From NCBI RefSeq assembly GCF_020907245.1, contig NZ_JAJJWH010000002.1, positions 62,001 through 126,000 on the forward strand: DNA of 64,000 nucleotides, in the 5' to 3' direction. The notes under the pieces were generated by a model that was not told the origin of the DNA, ran no database searches, and saw nothing but the letters and a program-made list of their open reading frames with translations. Made by a program: the position numbers and the translations under genes. Below, piece by piece: positions 44,451 to 52,916 of the stretch. This DNA comes from Pontibacter harenae. Its GTDB lineage: Bacteria; Bacteroidota; Bacteroidia; Cytophagales; Hymenobacteraceae. The stretch's first letter is position 1; every line of letters starts with the position of its first letter.

Positions 44451-45047
44451 TTAGAAACGAATGTTTGCGCCTGCATTCACCACACCATCAAAGCCAGCCC
44501 CACCTTCTACATAAAAACCTACTTTTTTACCGAACCGCACACCTAAGGCTGTTAAGTGCAAAGCAAGTATAACACGGTGCTGCTCATCCAATCCGTTTTC
44601 AGGAAATCTATCTTTGTAGCATACGCCTGCCTTTGCACCTGAATAGAAATAAGCACCGCCCAAATCGCCCCAATAGTATTGTGTGTGGGGCATTAGTACG
44701 TAATAATAGTTACGACTAGTTAAGTTATCAGTACTAGTTTCTCTGCTTGTGAAAGATGTATAGCTCCCTTGCAACCCAACGCTAACCTTATCAGATACAA
44801 AATAGCTGTACCCCAGCATTATTGGCCCAACAAAACTCTTGCGACTACTTCCAGAAAAAAAGGCTTCCAGAAACGCATCTCCCAAATAGTGCACAAGCAC
44901 GGGTCCAGAAAGTAACCCATAGCCAGCATACAGCTCATGCTGACCTTTTGCTATTTTACCTGTTATTTCCTCTTCAACGGTTTGCGCGTGAGCTTGCAAG
45001 CAGCCGATTAGCAGCACAAGCACCATTATTGTTAAAAGTTTCCGCAT
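44451..45047 (-). CDS. Putative outer-membrane beta-barrel protein
   Basis: A 198-residue protein with a clear signal peptide (ends near QAHAQ, residue 22). The rest shows alternating amphipathic strands (HELYAGYGLLSG, VSVGLQGSYTSF, YYYVLMPHTQYYW, KVGFYVEGGAGFDG) and a terminal Phe (GANIRF), as in small outer-membrane barrels. I do not recognise a named family. Confidence 0.75.
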   Translation of the reverse strand: MRKLLTIMVLVLLIGCLQAHAQTVEEEITGKIAKGQHELYAGYGLLSGPVLVHYLGDAFLEAFFSGSSRKSFVGPIMLGYSYFVSDKVSVGLQGSYTSFTSRETSTDNLTSRNYYYVLMPHTQYYWGDLGGAYFYSGAKAGVCYKDRFPENGLDEQHRVILALHLTALGVRFGKKVGFYVEGGAGFDGVVNAGANIRF

Positions 45048-45158
45048 AGTCAGGAATAGTTTTATTGAACTGATAATCTAAATACATTATAATTTTTCAG
45101 GAAAAGTACATTTTCTTTGGATGTTACTGAAAGCATTTTTAAAACTAAAAGCCATAAA

Positions 45159-45183
45159 AAAAGCCCTCTTTTAGAGGGCTTTA
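45159..45183 (-). terminator. Terminator of the DUF1573 gene
   Basis: AAAGCCCTC / GAGGGCTTT, 9-bp perfect stem with a 5-nt loop; an A run on the plus strand gives the U tract for minus-strand transcripts. Confidence 0.75.
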
Positions 45184-45207
45184 AGTATTTTGTGAAAGCG
45201 GAAACTG

Positions 45208-45657
45208 CTAGTTAGCTTTTGCGCTGGCAGTTGATTTCTCTTTGATATTCGTAACGATGAACACATACGCGGCACCAGCTGCAGCGTTAGAGTGAACCGT
45301 GATGGCTTTCTTCTGCTGACCTAATTTGCCTGCACTGTTGAATTTAGCTACAACTGTACCTGTTTTACCTGGCATTACAGGTTCTTTTGTCCAAGAAGGT
45401 GTTGTACAGCCACAAGTTACGTCTACACGCTCAATTACAAGTGGTTGTGTACCTGTGTTCTTAAATGTGAAGGTATGTTCAACAACATCACCTTGCGTAA
45501 TATCGCCAAAGTTATGCTCTGTTTCTTCGAACGTAATGGCTGGGCCATTTTTAGCCTGCTCTTGTGGTGCAGTAGTCTGTTTCTTAGGTTGCTGCTGCGC
45601 CATAGCTCCTCCAGCTACAAGTGCTGCGAATGCGAAGGAAAGAACAATCTTTTTCAT
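45208..45657 (-). CDS. DUF1573 secreted protein
   Basis: A 149-residue exported protein with a signal peptide (ends GGAMAQ) and a DUF1573 beta-sandwich: ITFEETEHNFGDITQGDVVEHTFTFKNTG, then VTCGCTTPSWTKEPVMPG. DUF1573 proteins are ASPM/SPD-2/Hydin-like folds common in the Bacteroidota periplasm; function unknown. A Thr/Gln linker follows the signal peptide. Confidence 0.92.
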   Translation of the reverse strand: MKKIVLSFAFAALVAGGAMAQQQPKKQTTAPQEQAKNGPAITFEETEHNFGDITQGDVVEHTFTFKNTGTQPLVIERVDVTCGCTTPSWTKEPVMPGKTGTVVAKFNSAGKLGQQKKAITVHSNAAAGAAYVFIVTNIKEKSTASAKAN

Positions 45658-45736
45658 TTTATAAAGGGTTAAGTAAGTTGATTCTGCTATTATACTCTAT
45701 TTAGTAAAAAACGATACAATATACTATTTTAGTTTG

Positions 45737-47143
45737 TTAGTTAACTAATAATTGTGCATTAAAGTTCAGCAGGAAAAGCTCTTCCGACGACCTGGTTAAA
45801 GCGGTATAGAGCCATCGGGCAAACTCTTCGTTCACCATATCATCTTTCAAAAAACCTTGGTCTACAAATACTGCCTGCCACTGGCCACCCTGCGCCTTAT
45901 GGCAGGTAAGGGCGTAGGCAAACTTCACCTGCAGCGCATTCAGGTAAGGGCTTTTTTTTATTTCTTTGCTTCGCTCCCGCTTTGTTTTAATGTCCATGTG
46001 GTCCTGCAGTACTTCTTCGTACAGTTTTCTATTCTGATCGGCTGGAAGGGCTGGGGCATCGGTATACAGCGTATCCAGCATAATCTTTACCTCCTGCTCC
46101 TCCGCATCAGGGTAATCTACAAAGCGAACACGCACATCGACAAAACGGAAACCATACATTTCTTCATCACGAATAATTTTTGTGATTTCTACAAAATCGC
46201 CGTTGGCCATAAAGCCAATATCAGAATCCTTGGGCAACCAGAAATAGTTGTTCCGCACAACCATCAGGTAATCGCCTACGCCTATTTCATCTTCCGAGAA
46301 AAATATTTGCCTGCGTATATGCTGGTTATACATGTTGGCAGTTTTGTTCGAGCGGCAGATAACAATAGTATTCTCTATGCCGAACTTATCGTAAGCATAG
46401 CGCAGCCCGTCCTCCAGCTTCTCCCCTGTCATTTTGTAGATGTCGCGCCAGCCTTTTGTGTGCAGCTTTATCTCCAGCGGCTCCTTTTTTAATTGATTTC
46501 GCAGGTTGGTGGCGTTCATCAGAATACCAGACGCCTCCGCCTGACGCATCACCTGTGTAAGTTCCATCTCCCGCACATGGCATCGGAAATTTTGTTTTAG
46601 GTATTCACCATCCAGCGATGGGCTCATCGCCTGGTTTACGGGTGGCAACTGCGCCGTATCGCCTATGAGCAGGAGCTTGTTGTTTTTCTTTTCAAATACA
46701 TAGCCCATCAGGTCCCGCAACAAGCCGTTTTCGCCAAAGCCACTGTCGTCAGAAATCATCGAGGACTCATCTACAATATAGATTGTACTGTCTGTTTTGT
46801 TGGGCTGGCGAGTGAACGATAGTCCTTCGGAATATGGGTTGGCTGTTTGGCGGTATATCTTTTTATGAATAGTAAAAGCTGCCTTGCCGCTGTACGAAGA
46901 CATTACCTTAGCGGCTCTACCCGTAGGAGCCAGCAGCACATATTTGTAGCCAAACTTGTTAAGGATTTTTACCAGCGACGTTACAACTGTAGTTTTACCT
47001 GTACCCGCATAGCCTTTCAACAAGAATACCTGCCGCTCCTCCTGTTTTGAAATTATAAACTCGTCCAGCTTACCGAAAAGCTTTGCCTGGTCTTCGGTAG
47101 GTTCAAACGGAAAATTTGTCTTAAGCGCTTCTACTGGACGCAT
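45737..47143 (-). CDS. RecD-like ATP-dependent exodeoxyribonuclease-type helicase
   Basis: A 468-residue superfamily 1 helicase related to RecD2 and AAA_30 helicases. Walker A is GYAGTGKTT (near residue 45), Walker B is YIVDESSMI, then LIGDTAQLPPV. The C-terminal UvrD_C_2 segment is YALTCHKAQGGQWQAVFVD, followed by WLYTALTRSSEELFLL. Its length is that of the compact Bacteroidota helicases without the RecD2 N-terminal extension. It probably works at damaged DNA. It is upstream of the DUF1573 gene, not clearly in an operon. Confidence 0.94.
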   Translation of the reverse strand: MRPVEALKTNFPFEPTEDQAKLFGKLDEFIISKQEERQVFLLKGYAGTGKTTVVTSLVKILNKFGYKYVLLAPTGRAAKVMSSYSGKAAFTIHKKIYRQTANPYSEGLSFTRQPNKTDSTIYIVDESSMISDDSGFGENGLLRDLMGYVFEKKNNKLLLIGDTAQLPPVNQAMSPSLDGEYLKQNFRCHVREMELTQVMRQAEASGILMNATNLRNQLKKEPLEIKLHTKGWRDIYKMTGEKLEDGLRYAYDKFGIENTIVICRSNKTANMYNQHIRRQIFFSEDEIGVGDYLMVVRNNYFWLPKDSDIGFMANGDFVEITKIIRDEEMYGFRFVDVRVRFVDYPDAEEQEVKIMLDTLYTDAPALPADQNRKLYEEVLQDHMDIKTKRERSKEIKKSPYLNALQVKFAYALTCHKAQGGQWQAVFVDQGFLKDDMVNEEFARWLYTALTRSSEELFLLNFNAQLLVN

Positions 47144-47189
47144 TGGTGGGATTTAAGAATTACGAATTAATAACGGGGCTTCACCGACT

Positions 47190-47317
47190 CTTGCCGCTAG
47201 TGCTAGCTTACAGCTCGTACTTTTTAAGTATGAATACATCTGTAGCATAAGGCTAATGCATTCAACCTTATGCTACATGCTGTGCGGCACGAGCTACAAG
47301 CCCGCGCCAGCGTACGT
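47190..47317. repeat. Nested inverted repeat element
   Basis: An inner perfect 12-bp stem, TGTAGCATAAGG / CCTTATGCTACA (47241-47277), sits within an outer stem AGCTCGT / ACGAGCT (47212-47295). The outer flanks continue as an imperfect complement (GCTAGTGCTAGCTTAC and GTAGC... side). The region lies between the helicase and thioesterase genes, both read leftward. It could be a REP/MITE-type element or a structured terminator. Confidence 0.55.
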
Positions 47318-47796
47318 TATGTCTCAGGTATTGTGTCCTGCGTCTTATGTCTTTTCACGGCATCTTCTGGCACAACGGTAGCCATGGTAGCGGTGGCTTT
47401 AGCTATTAGCTTGGGCTCCTGTTCACCCTTTACCACATAAATCTCGGCTTCACAGAAATTGAGCTTACGGCCTGACTTTATAACATATCCTTTACCTATA
47501 TTCTCGCCTACGCCTGGGCTAAAGTAGGATACTTTTATTTCGGCAGTTACTACGTGATGGTCTTTAGGAACCAAGGTAACAGCCGCAAAACCTGCCACTA
47601 TATCGGCTACACTCGCAATAAAGCCGCCGTGGGCAAAGCCCTTGTTCTGGCGGTGCTTGTCTTCCAGCACTACTTCGCCCTCTATGCGACCAGCCTCTAC
47701 CAGGGTAGGTATAAAATCGATCAGGTTGGCAAAATTCTGCCGCAGAATCTTTTCCAGAACATCTTCTTTAAAGTCTGGGTTGTGGGTTTGAATCAT
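47317..47796 (-). CDS. PaaI-family hotdog thioesterase
   Basis: A 159-residue hotdog-fold acyl-CoA thioesterase (PaaI / YiiD-like). The active-site segment is QNKGFAHGGFIASVADIVAGFAAVTL, then VVTAEIKVSYFSPG. Substrate is probably a short aromatic or aliphatic acyl-CoA, not defined by context. It is divergent by 37 bp from a Nudix gene. Confidence 0.9.
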   Translation of the reverse strand: MIQTHNPDFKEDVLEKILRQNFANLIDFIPTLVEAGRIEGEVVLEDKHRQNKGFAHGGFIASVADIVAGFAAVTLVPKDHHVVTAEIKVSYFSPGVGENIGKGYVIKSGRKLNFCEAEIYVVKGEQEPKLIAKATATMATVVPEDAVKRHKTQDTIPET

Positions 47797-47833
47797 TTTG
47801 TAAATTTACAACCAATCCCTATGGTTCGCAAAA

Positions 47834-48316
47834 ATGACGAAACTCAATCCTGCTGCCTCCGCTTACGCCGATAAACTTCGTGTAAGAGTGTGCGGCATAT
47901 ATATACATGAAGAGAAACTATTGCTTGTTCGCCATGGCCATACCATGAACAATAGCTGTTTTTGGGCTCCGCCTGGTGGGGGCTTAGATTACGGTGAGAC
48001 AATGCAACAGTGCCTGCAGCGGGAGTTTCTGGAAGAGACTGGTCTGGAGGTGGAAGTAAAGCGTTTTCTTTTTGTAAATGAATTTCTGCAACAGCCTTTA
48101 CATGCCGTTGAAATGTTTTTTGAAGTAGAGCTAAAAGGCGGGAATTTGATAACAGGCACAGATCCAGAATCTGAACCAGACCAGCAACTGATACAGCATG
48201 TTGCCTTTCTGGCGCTGGATGAGATAAACCAGGTGCCGTTACAAGACAAACACCGTGTGTTACACCACCTTTTCTCGATAGACGACCTGCTAGGCATGCC
48301 TCATCACTTCCTGTAG
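47834..48316 (+). CDS. Nudix hydrolase
   Basis: A 160-residue Nudix protein with the complete box GGGLDYGETMQQCLQREFLEETGLE (G-x5-E-x7-REUXEEXGU; residues about 47-71 in the ORF). Preceding VCGIYIHEEKLLLVRH is typical of the fold. The substrate, probably a nucleotide or nucleotide-sugar, cannot be predicted. A DUF3822 gene follows. Confidence 0.92.
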   Translation: MTKLNPAASAYADKLRVRVCGIYIHEEKLLLVRHGHTMNNSCFWAPPGGGLDYGETMQQCLQREFLEETGLEVEVKRFLFVNEFLQQPLHAVEMFFEVELKGGNLITGTDPESEPDQQLIQHVAFLALDEINQVPLQDKHRVLHHLFSIDDLLGMPHHFL

Positions 48317-48357
48317 TAAAAAGGTCGTGCTGCCTTATTCCCATATTTTTTTTATAC

Positions 48358-49296
48358 TTGCACTACAGCTATGCATTTACAGCAGGCAATTTTTCACAGC
48401 ACTATACTTTGAATACGATTAGTACACACTACAGACTTTCGCATAAAATCCACGACGAAACATTTGCAACGTCTCAGGCTGGCAATTGTAACTTGTACAT
48501 TACCATTAGTCCTCGTACGATTCGATTGGCTGTTGCCGATGTGCCCAGGAACAAGTTTGTGGTGCTGGAAGACTATGAACTCATCACTGTTTTCACGCCT
48601 TTACAGGTAGCAGAGCAGCTGCGTTTAATTGCCAAAGAGAGTGGCTTGCTACAAGAGCAGCGCTGGCAGAATGTGCGTGTGTCAATAAGCAACCAGCATT
48701 TCACCTTAGTTCCTGCTACACTTTTCGATCCAAGTCACCAGGAAGACTACCTTCGCCTGCACAGCAACCTGAACCTGGAGCTAGACGTGGTGCTATCGAA
48801 CCATATAGATAACATAGAAGCTGTGAACATTTTTGCGATGGAAGGCGTGATTTATCGCATGGTACAGAGCCTTTTTTCAGAGCGCCCCGTGCAGTTTATG
48901 CACCAGACGAGTTCCCTCATCACGAGTGTACTGCACCAGCCCCCACGCAAACGCGATCGTGATTTTTATATTTATGTGGAGCGGAATTATGTAACGGTAA
49001 TGGTGGTAAGCGAAAATGGCCTACAGTTCTGTAACATCTTTCATTACCTTAGTCCAGAAGATTTTATCTATTTCATCGTATTTGTAATGCAGGAGCAGAA
49101 ATTAAACCCAGAACAGGAAACAATTACTGTTTGGGGTGATATTTCGCATGATTCTGCCCTGTTCAACACCATGACGAAGTACATCCGGCAGGTTCGTTTC
49201 GGCAAAAAGCCTGTAGAAGTAGCTTACAGTTACAAATTCGATGATCTGTTCGAACATCGCTATTTTGAAGTATACAGTCTTCACCTTTGTGAGTAA
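48358..49296 (+). CDS. DUF3822 family protein
   Basis: A Bacteroidota protein of about 295-312 residues with an actin/pilus-assembly-like (ASKHA) outline: LYITISPRTIRLAVADV near the N-terminus and RDFYIYVERNYVTVMVV in the middle. The family usually lies just before coaD or rsmD, as here before coaD. Its start is uncertain: the frame opens with TTG at 48358, but conserved sequence begins at HKIHDETF, and a TTG at 48409 preceded by a near-consensus TATACTTG (48354-48361) is an attractive alternative. Function unknown. Confidence 0.85.
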   Translation: MHYSYAFTAGNFSQHYTLNTISTHYRLSHKIHDETFATSQAGNCNLYITISPRTIRLAVADVPRNKFVVLEDYELITVFTPLQVAEQLRLIAKESGLLQEQRWQNVRVSISNQHFTLVPATLFDPSHQEDYLRLHSNLNLELDVVLSNHIDNIEAVNIFAMEGVIYRMVQSLFSERPVQFMHQTSSLITSVLHQPPRKRDRDFYIYVERNYVTVMVVSENGLQFCNIFHYLSPEDFIYFIVFVMQEQKLNPEQETITVWGDISHDSALFNTMTKYIRQVRFGKKPVEVAYSYKFDDLFEHRYFEVYSLHLCE

Positions 49297-49402
49297 ACAT
49301 AATTAATGAATAAAGGAATATGACTGGCAGAACAAAAAGGCTTCACCTCATTGGTTCCTGTTCATTCAACAATTCAATTATTCAATCATCCAAAATTAAA
49401 AA

Positions 49403-49882
49403 ATGAAAAGGATAGCTATTTTCCCTGGTTCGTTCGACCCGTTCACCAACGGGCATTATGATGTGGCACTTAGGGGCACAAAGCTTTTCGATGAGGTGGT
49501 TGTGGCTATTGGCAACAATAGCAGCAAGCAGCGCTACATTCCTGTAGACAGAATGGTGGAGGTAATTGCTGAGCTTTTCCAGGATACACCACAGGTACGC
49601 GTGCAGTCTTTTAAAGGATTAACAGCTGAGTTTGCGAAGGAAGTTGGCGCTAACTTCCTGCTGCGTGGCCTGCGCAACACCACCGACTTTGAGTATGAAA
49701 ATACGATAGCACAGGCCAATCGGCATGTAAACAAAGGCTTAGAAACAGTTTTCCTAATCACTTCTCCTCCCCTTGCAGCCATCAACTCCTCTATCATCAG
49801 AGAGATTCACCGTTTTGGAGGCGATGTAAGCGAATTTATACCTTTCCCGATTTCAAAGATTGAAGATAGTGCCTTACGATAA
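49403..49882 (+). CDS. coaD: Phosphopantetheine adenylyltransferase CoaD
   Basis: The penultimate enzyme of coenzyme A synthesis (4'-phosphopantetheine + ATP). The nucleotidyltransferase motif GSFDPFTNGH is at residues 9-18, the RG-x-R loop is LLRGLRNTTDFEYE, and INSSIIREIHRFGGDVSEFIP follows. The 159-residue length is standard. Its last 47 bp overlap the 3' end of the convergent Nudix gene. The rsmD gene that often accompanies coaD is absent. Confidence 0.97.
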   Translation: MKRIAIFPGSFDPFTNGHYDVALRGTKLFDEVVVAIGNNSSKQRYIPVDRMVEVIAELFQDTPQVRVQSFKGLTAEFAKEVGANFLLRGLRNTTDFEYENTIAQANRHVNKGLETVFLITSPPLAAINSSIIREIHRFGGDVSEFIPFPISKIEDSALR

Positions 49883-50516
49883 AAGCAATAGAAGTATAAG
49901 CTTTTGGTAGCACCTCCATTACCTCTTCAGGTGTCATCCAACGCACTTCCTCTATAAACTCTTCTGCTTGTGGCTTCATCAAACTATCATCGGTACACTG
50001 CATGATAAACCAACTGGTTCGCTTTAGTATCTTTTTCCCTTTATAGGCATAGGAGTGCCAGGTTTTAGGCAGCTTATCCAGCACTTCCACCTGTATGCCG
50101 CATTCTTCTTCTACTTCACGGATGGCGCCTTCCACTACCCTTTCTTTCTTCTCCAGCTTTCCTTTTGGCAGGTCCCACACGCCAAGCCGATACATCATCA
50201 GAATTTTATCGTCTTTTAGCACCAGGCCACCAGCTGCTTTTACAATTTTAAACTGATCCTTCAGGTGCTCAGTCAGCTTCTTGGTTTTATCAGCTACCAA
50301 GGTCAGAGATTTCAGCTTTTTCAGCTTCTTCACCTCCATCAGGCGCACCAGTCGGTCTATCAGTTGGGTGTTAGCTCCTTTTATCAGCACATCACCCACC
50401 AGATCTTTAGAAGTAAATTGGTCTTCGGCATTGAATATCAAGTCGTAATGATGCTTGTAAACCTTTTCTTTTGACCTTTTTAAAATCAGAGGAATATCAT
50501 TAATAAAAACGTTCAT
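49836..50516 (-). CDS. Nudix hydrolase with N-terminal extension
   Basis: A 226-residue protein whose second half (from about residue 92) is a Nudix domain with box PKGKLEKKERVVEGAIREVEEECGI. The N-terminal 90 residues (MNVFINDIPLILKRS ... KKLKKLKSLTLVADKTKK) are a Bacteroidota-specific addition, absent from MutT. A diphosphate-containing substrate such as diadenosine polyphosphate is possible, but not shown. Its end overlaps coaD by 47 bp; it is divergent from pyrE. Confidence 0.9.
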   Translation of the reverse strand: MNVFINDIPLILKRSKEKVYKHHYDLIFNAEDQFTSKDLVGDVLIKGANTQLIDRLVRLMEVKKLKKLKSLTLVADKTKKLTEHLKDQFKIVKAAGGLVLKDDKILMMYRLGVWDLPKGKLEKKERVVEGAIREVEEECGIQVEVLDKLPKTWHSYAYKGKKILKRTSWFIMQCTDDSLMKPQAEEFIEEVRWMTPEEVMEVLPKAYTSIAFIVRHYLQSLKSGKV

Positions 50517-50625
50517 GCCGTTTGGAGCTTCAGATGAAATCGAAATTTACACAAATCAAGGAATAAATCTTTTCAAAGAAAACAAGATGGATTAAAAACC
50601 AGAAATTAAATATGTAAATTCGGCC

Positions 50626-51261
50626 ATGGAATCTACTACAGCACACCAGGTAGCCTCTTACCTTTTAGAAACAGAGGCTGTAAAATTAAGACCTGAGCAG
50701 CCTTTTAAGTGGAGCTCAGGCTGGAACTCTCCCATCTACTGCGATAACCGCGTTACCCTCTCGTTCCCGTATATACGCAGCTATATAAAGCAGCAGTTGG
50801 CAGAATTAGTAAAAAACAATTTTCCAGAGGCTGAAGCCATAGCGGGTGTAGCTACAGCTGGCATAGCACAGGGTGCCTTGGTGGCAGACCTGTTGGAGAT
50901 GCCTTTCCTGTACGTTCGACCCGAACCTAAGAAGCACGGCATGGGCAACCAAATAGAGGGACGTCTGCTGCAAGGCCAGAAAGTAGTGTTAGTAGAGGAC
51001 TTGATCTCTACAGGTGGTAGTTCTTTGAAGGCTGCTGATGCCGTAAAGGCCGCAGGTGCTGAGGTAGTAGGTATGGCAGCCATCTTTACCTACGGCTTTA
51101 GCGTGGCAGATAACAACTTTAGAGCAGCAGGCATTACCCTACACTGCCTGAGCAACTATAACGCACTCACAGAAGCCGCAGCAGCTCAAGGCTACATCCC
51201 TGAGTCAGCTATGGCAACACTTGCTGAATGGCGACAATCTCCTGAAACCTGGGGAATATAA
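50626..51261 (+). CDS. pyrE: Orotate phosphoribosyltransferase
   Basis: The fifth step of de novo pyrimidine synthesis (orotate + PRPP to OMP). The 211-residue protein shows FKWSSGWNSPIYCDNR, the catalytic loop Lys in RPEPKKHGMGNQIEG and the PRPP motif VLVEDLISTGGSS. It is monocistronic and ends at a strong terminator. Confidence 0.97.
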   Translation: MESTTAHQVASYLLETEAVKLRPEQPFKWSSGWNSPIYCDNRVTLSFPYIRSYIKQQLAELVKNNFPEAEAIAGVATAGIAQGALVADLLEMPFLYVRPEPKKHGMGNQIEGRLLQGQKVVLVEDLISTGGSSLKAADAVKAAGAEVVGMAAIFTYGFSVADNNFRAAGITLHCLSNYNALTEAAAAQGYIPESAMATLAEWRQSPETWGI

Positions 51262-51279
51262 TCTGGAAACATATTTATT

Positions 51280-51323
51280 AAAAAAGAGGGAGATAAAATT
51301 AAAGTTTTATCTCCCTCTTTTTT
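51280..51323. terminator. pyrE terminator
   Basis: A 19-bp perfect stem, AAAAAAGAGGGAGATAAAA and its complement, with a 6-nt loop and a T run; symmetrical, so also usable from the other side. Confidence 0.85.
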
Positions 51324-51373
51324 GAGCATTACTATTGCGTACCTAAAGTATAAACATAGTTAATAAACAAAAA

Positions 51374-51406
51374 AGCTGCAGTATAACAAGGGGTTATACT
51401 GCAGCT
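51374..51406 (-). terminator. gltBD terminator
   Basis: AGCTGCAGTATAAC / GTTATACTGCAGCT, 14-bp perfect stem with 5-nt loop, 27 bp past the gltD stop, followed by T residues on the minus strand. Confidence 0.75.
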
Positions 51407-51432
51407 CAAGAAGCTATAGTTTAAATAAAATA

Positions 51433-52905
51433 TTACATCGACATTAGGTCTAGCACCGAGAGGTTTTTAGACGGAAGGGCTGTTTCTCCCATCAAATAAA
51501 GATCTACTGCACGTGCGGCCTCACGGCCTTCAGAAATAGCCCACACCACCAGAGACTGACCACGATGGGCATCACCTGCTGTGAAGACTTTCTCTACGCT
51601 TGTACGGTACTGCATATCCGACACCACATTGCCTCGGTTGTCAAGTTCCACACCCAGGTTCTGAAGCAGACCTTTTGACTCTGGGCCTTTAAAACCAATA
51701 GCTAGCAATGCCAATTCGCAAGGCAGTTCGCGTTCTGTGCCTTCAATCTCTACATAATGCCTTCTACCTTCTGGTGTGATCTCGCTCTCCAAGTCAGCTA
51801 CTAGCAATGCCCTTAGGTTACCGTCTTCGTCACCTAAAAAAGCTTTTGTTAACATTGCCCAAGCACGGTTAACGCCTTCTTCATGCGAGCTGGAGTTTTG
51901 CAGCACCATTGGCCATTGTGGCCACGGATTATCGATAGGACGCTCTGTTGGCGGCTGCTTCATGCGAGCAATCTGCGTTATAGTCTTAGCTCTTTGACGG
52001 TTAGAAGTACCCACACAGTCAGCACCTGTATCGCCACCGCCTATTACCATTACATTTTTGCCTGTTGCCAGAATCTCTTCTCCCTCTACTGGCAAACCCT
52101 GCACACGGCGGTTCTGCTGCACTAAAAAGTCCATAGCAAAATGCACACCTTTCAGATCTCTGCCTTCAATAGGCAAATCCATAGGCATTTCGGCGCCAGT
52201 ACAAAGCACAACGGCATCAAAAGATTCCATCAGTTCATCTGTAGAAACTGTAACGCCAATGTTCGTATTCGTGAAGAAAGAAACACCTTCTTCTTCCATT
52301 ATTTTGATGCGGCGCTCGATCACCCATTTCTCCATCTTGAAATCTGGGATGCCATACTGCAGTAATCCACCAAGATTGTCATTCTTCTCGAATACACTTA
52401 CCCAGTGGCCTGCCGTGTTTAGCTGTGCTGCAGCTGCCATACCTGCAGGACCAGAACCGATAACGGCTACTTTCTTGCCTGTCCTTTTCTGCGGCGGCTG
52501 CGCTTTGATCAACCCTAATTCAAATGCCTTTTCAGCGATAGATTTTTCTAGGTACTCTATAGTTACAGGCGGTTTATTAATGCCTAACACGCAGGAAGCC
52601 TCGCATGGCGCAGGACAGATTCTGCCCGTAAATTCAGGAAAGTTATTTGTAGTGCTAAGCACTTCAATGGCTCCTACCCAGTCTTTTCTATAAACGGCGT
52701 CGTTAAAATCTGGTATTTTATTGCCTAGCGGACAGCCGCTGTGGCAAAAAGGAACGCCGCAGTCCATGCAACGAGCTGCCTGTTCGTGCGCGTGCTCCTC
52801 TCCTAGCTTTTCGTATATTTCGTTATAGTCGTTTACCCGCACTTTCGGATCTCTGGCAGGTGGTAAAGACCTGTCGAACTTTAAGAATCCTGTTTCTTTT
52901 CCCAT
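51433..52905 (-). CDS. gltD: Glutamate synthase small subunit GltD
   Basis: The NADPH-oxidising beta subunit of bacterial glutamate synthase, 490 residues. N-terminal Cys clusters (CMDCGVPFCHSGCPLGNKIPDFN; CPAPCEASCVLG) bind the [4Fe-4S] centres. Two nucleotide-binding motifs follow: VIGSGPAGMAAAAQL for FAD near residue 150 and VIGGGDTGADC for NADPH near residue 285. It lies 11 bp after gltB on the same strand. Confidence 0.97.
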   Translation of the reverse strand: MGKETGFLKFDRSLPPARDPKVRVNDYNEIYEKLGEEHAHEQAARCMDCGVPFCHSGCPLGNKIPDFNDAVYRKDWVGAIEVLSTTNNFPEFTGRICPAPCEASCVLGINKPPVTIEYLEKSIAEKAFELGLIKAQPPQKRTGKKVAVIGSGPAGMAAAAQLNTAGHWVSVFEKNDNLGGLLQYGIPDFKMEKWVIERRIKIMEEEGVSFFTNTNIGVTVSTDELMESFDAVVLCTGAEMPMDLPIEGRDLKGVHFAMDFLVQQNRRVQGLPVEGEEILATGKNVMVIGGGDTGADCVGTSNRQRAKTITQIARMKQPPTERPIDNPWPQWPMVLQNSSSHEEGVNRAWAMLTKAFLGDEDGNLRALLVADLESEITPEGRRHYVEIEGTERELPCELALLAIGFKGPESKGLLQNLGVELDNRGNVVSDMQYRTSVEKVFTAGDAHRGQSLVVWAISEGREAARAVDLYLMGETALPSKNLSVLDLMSM

Positions 52906-52916
52906 GGTTGTATCTC

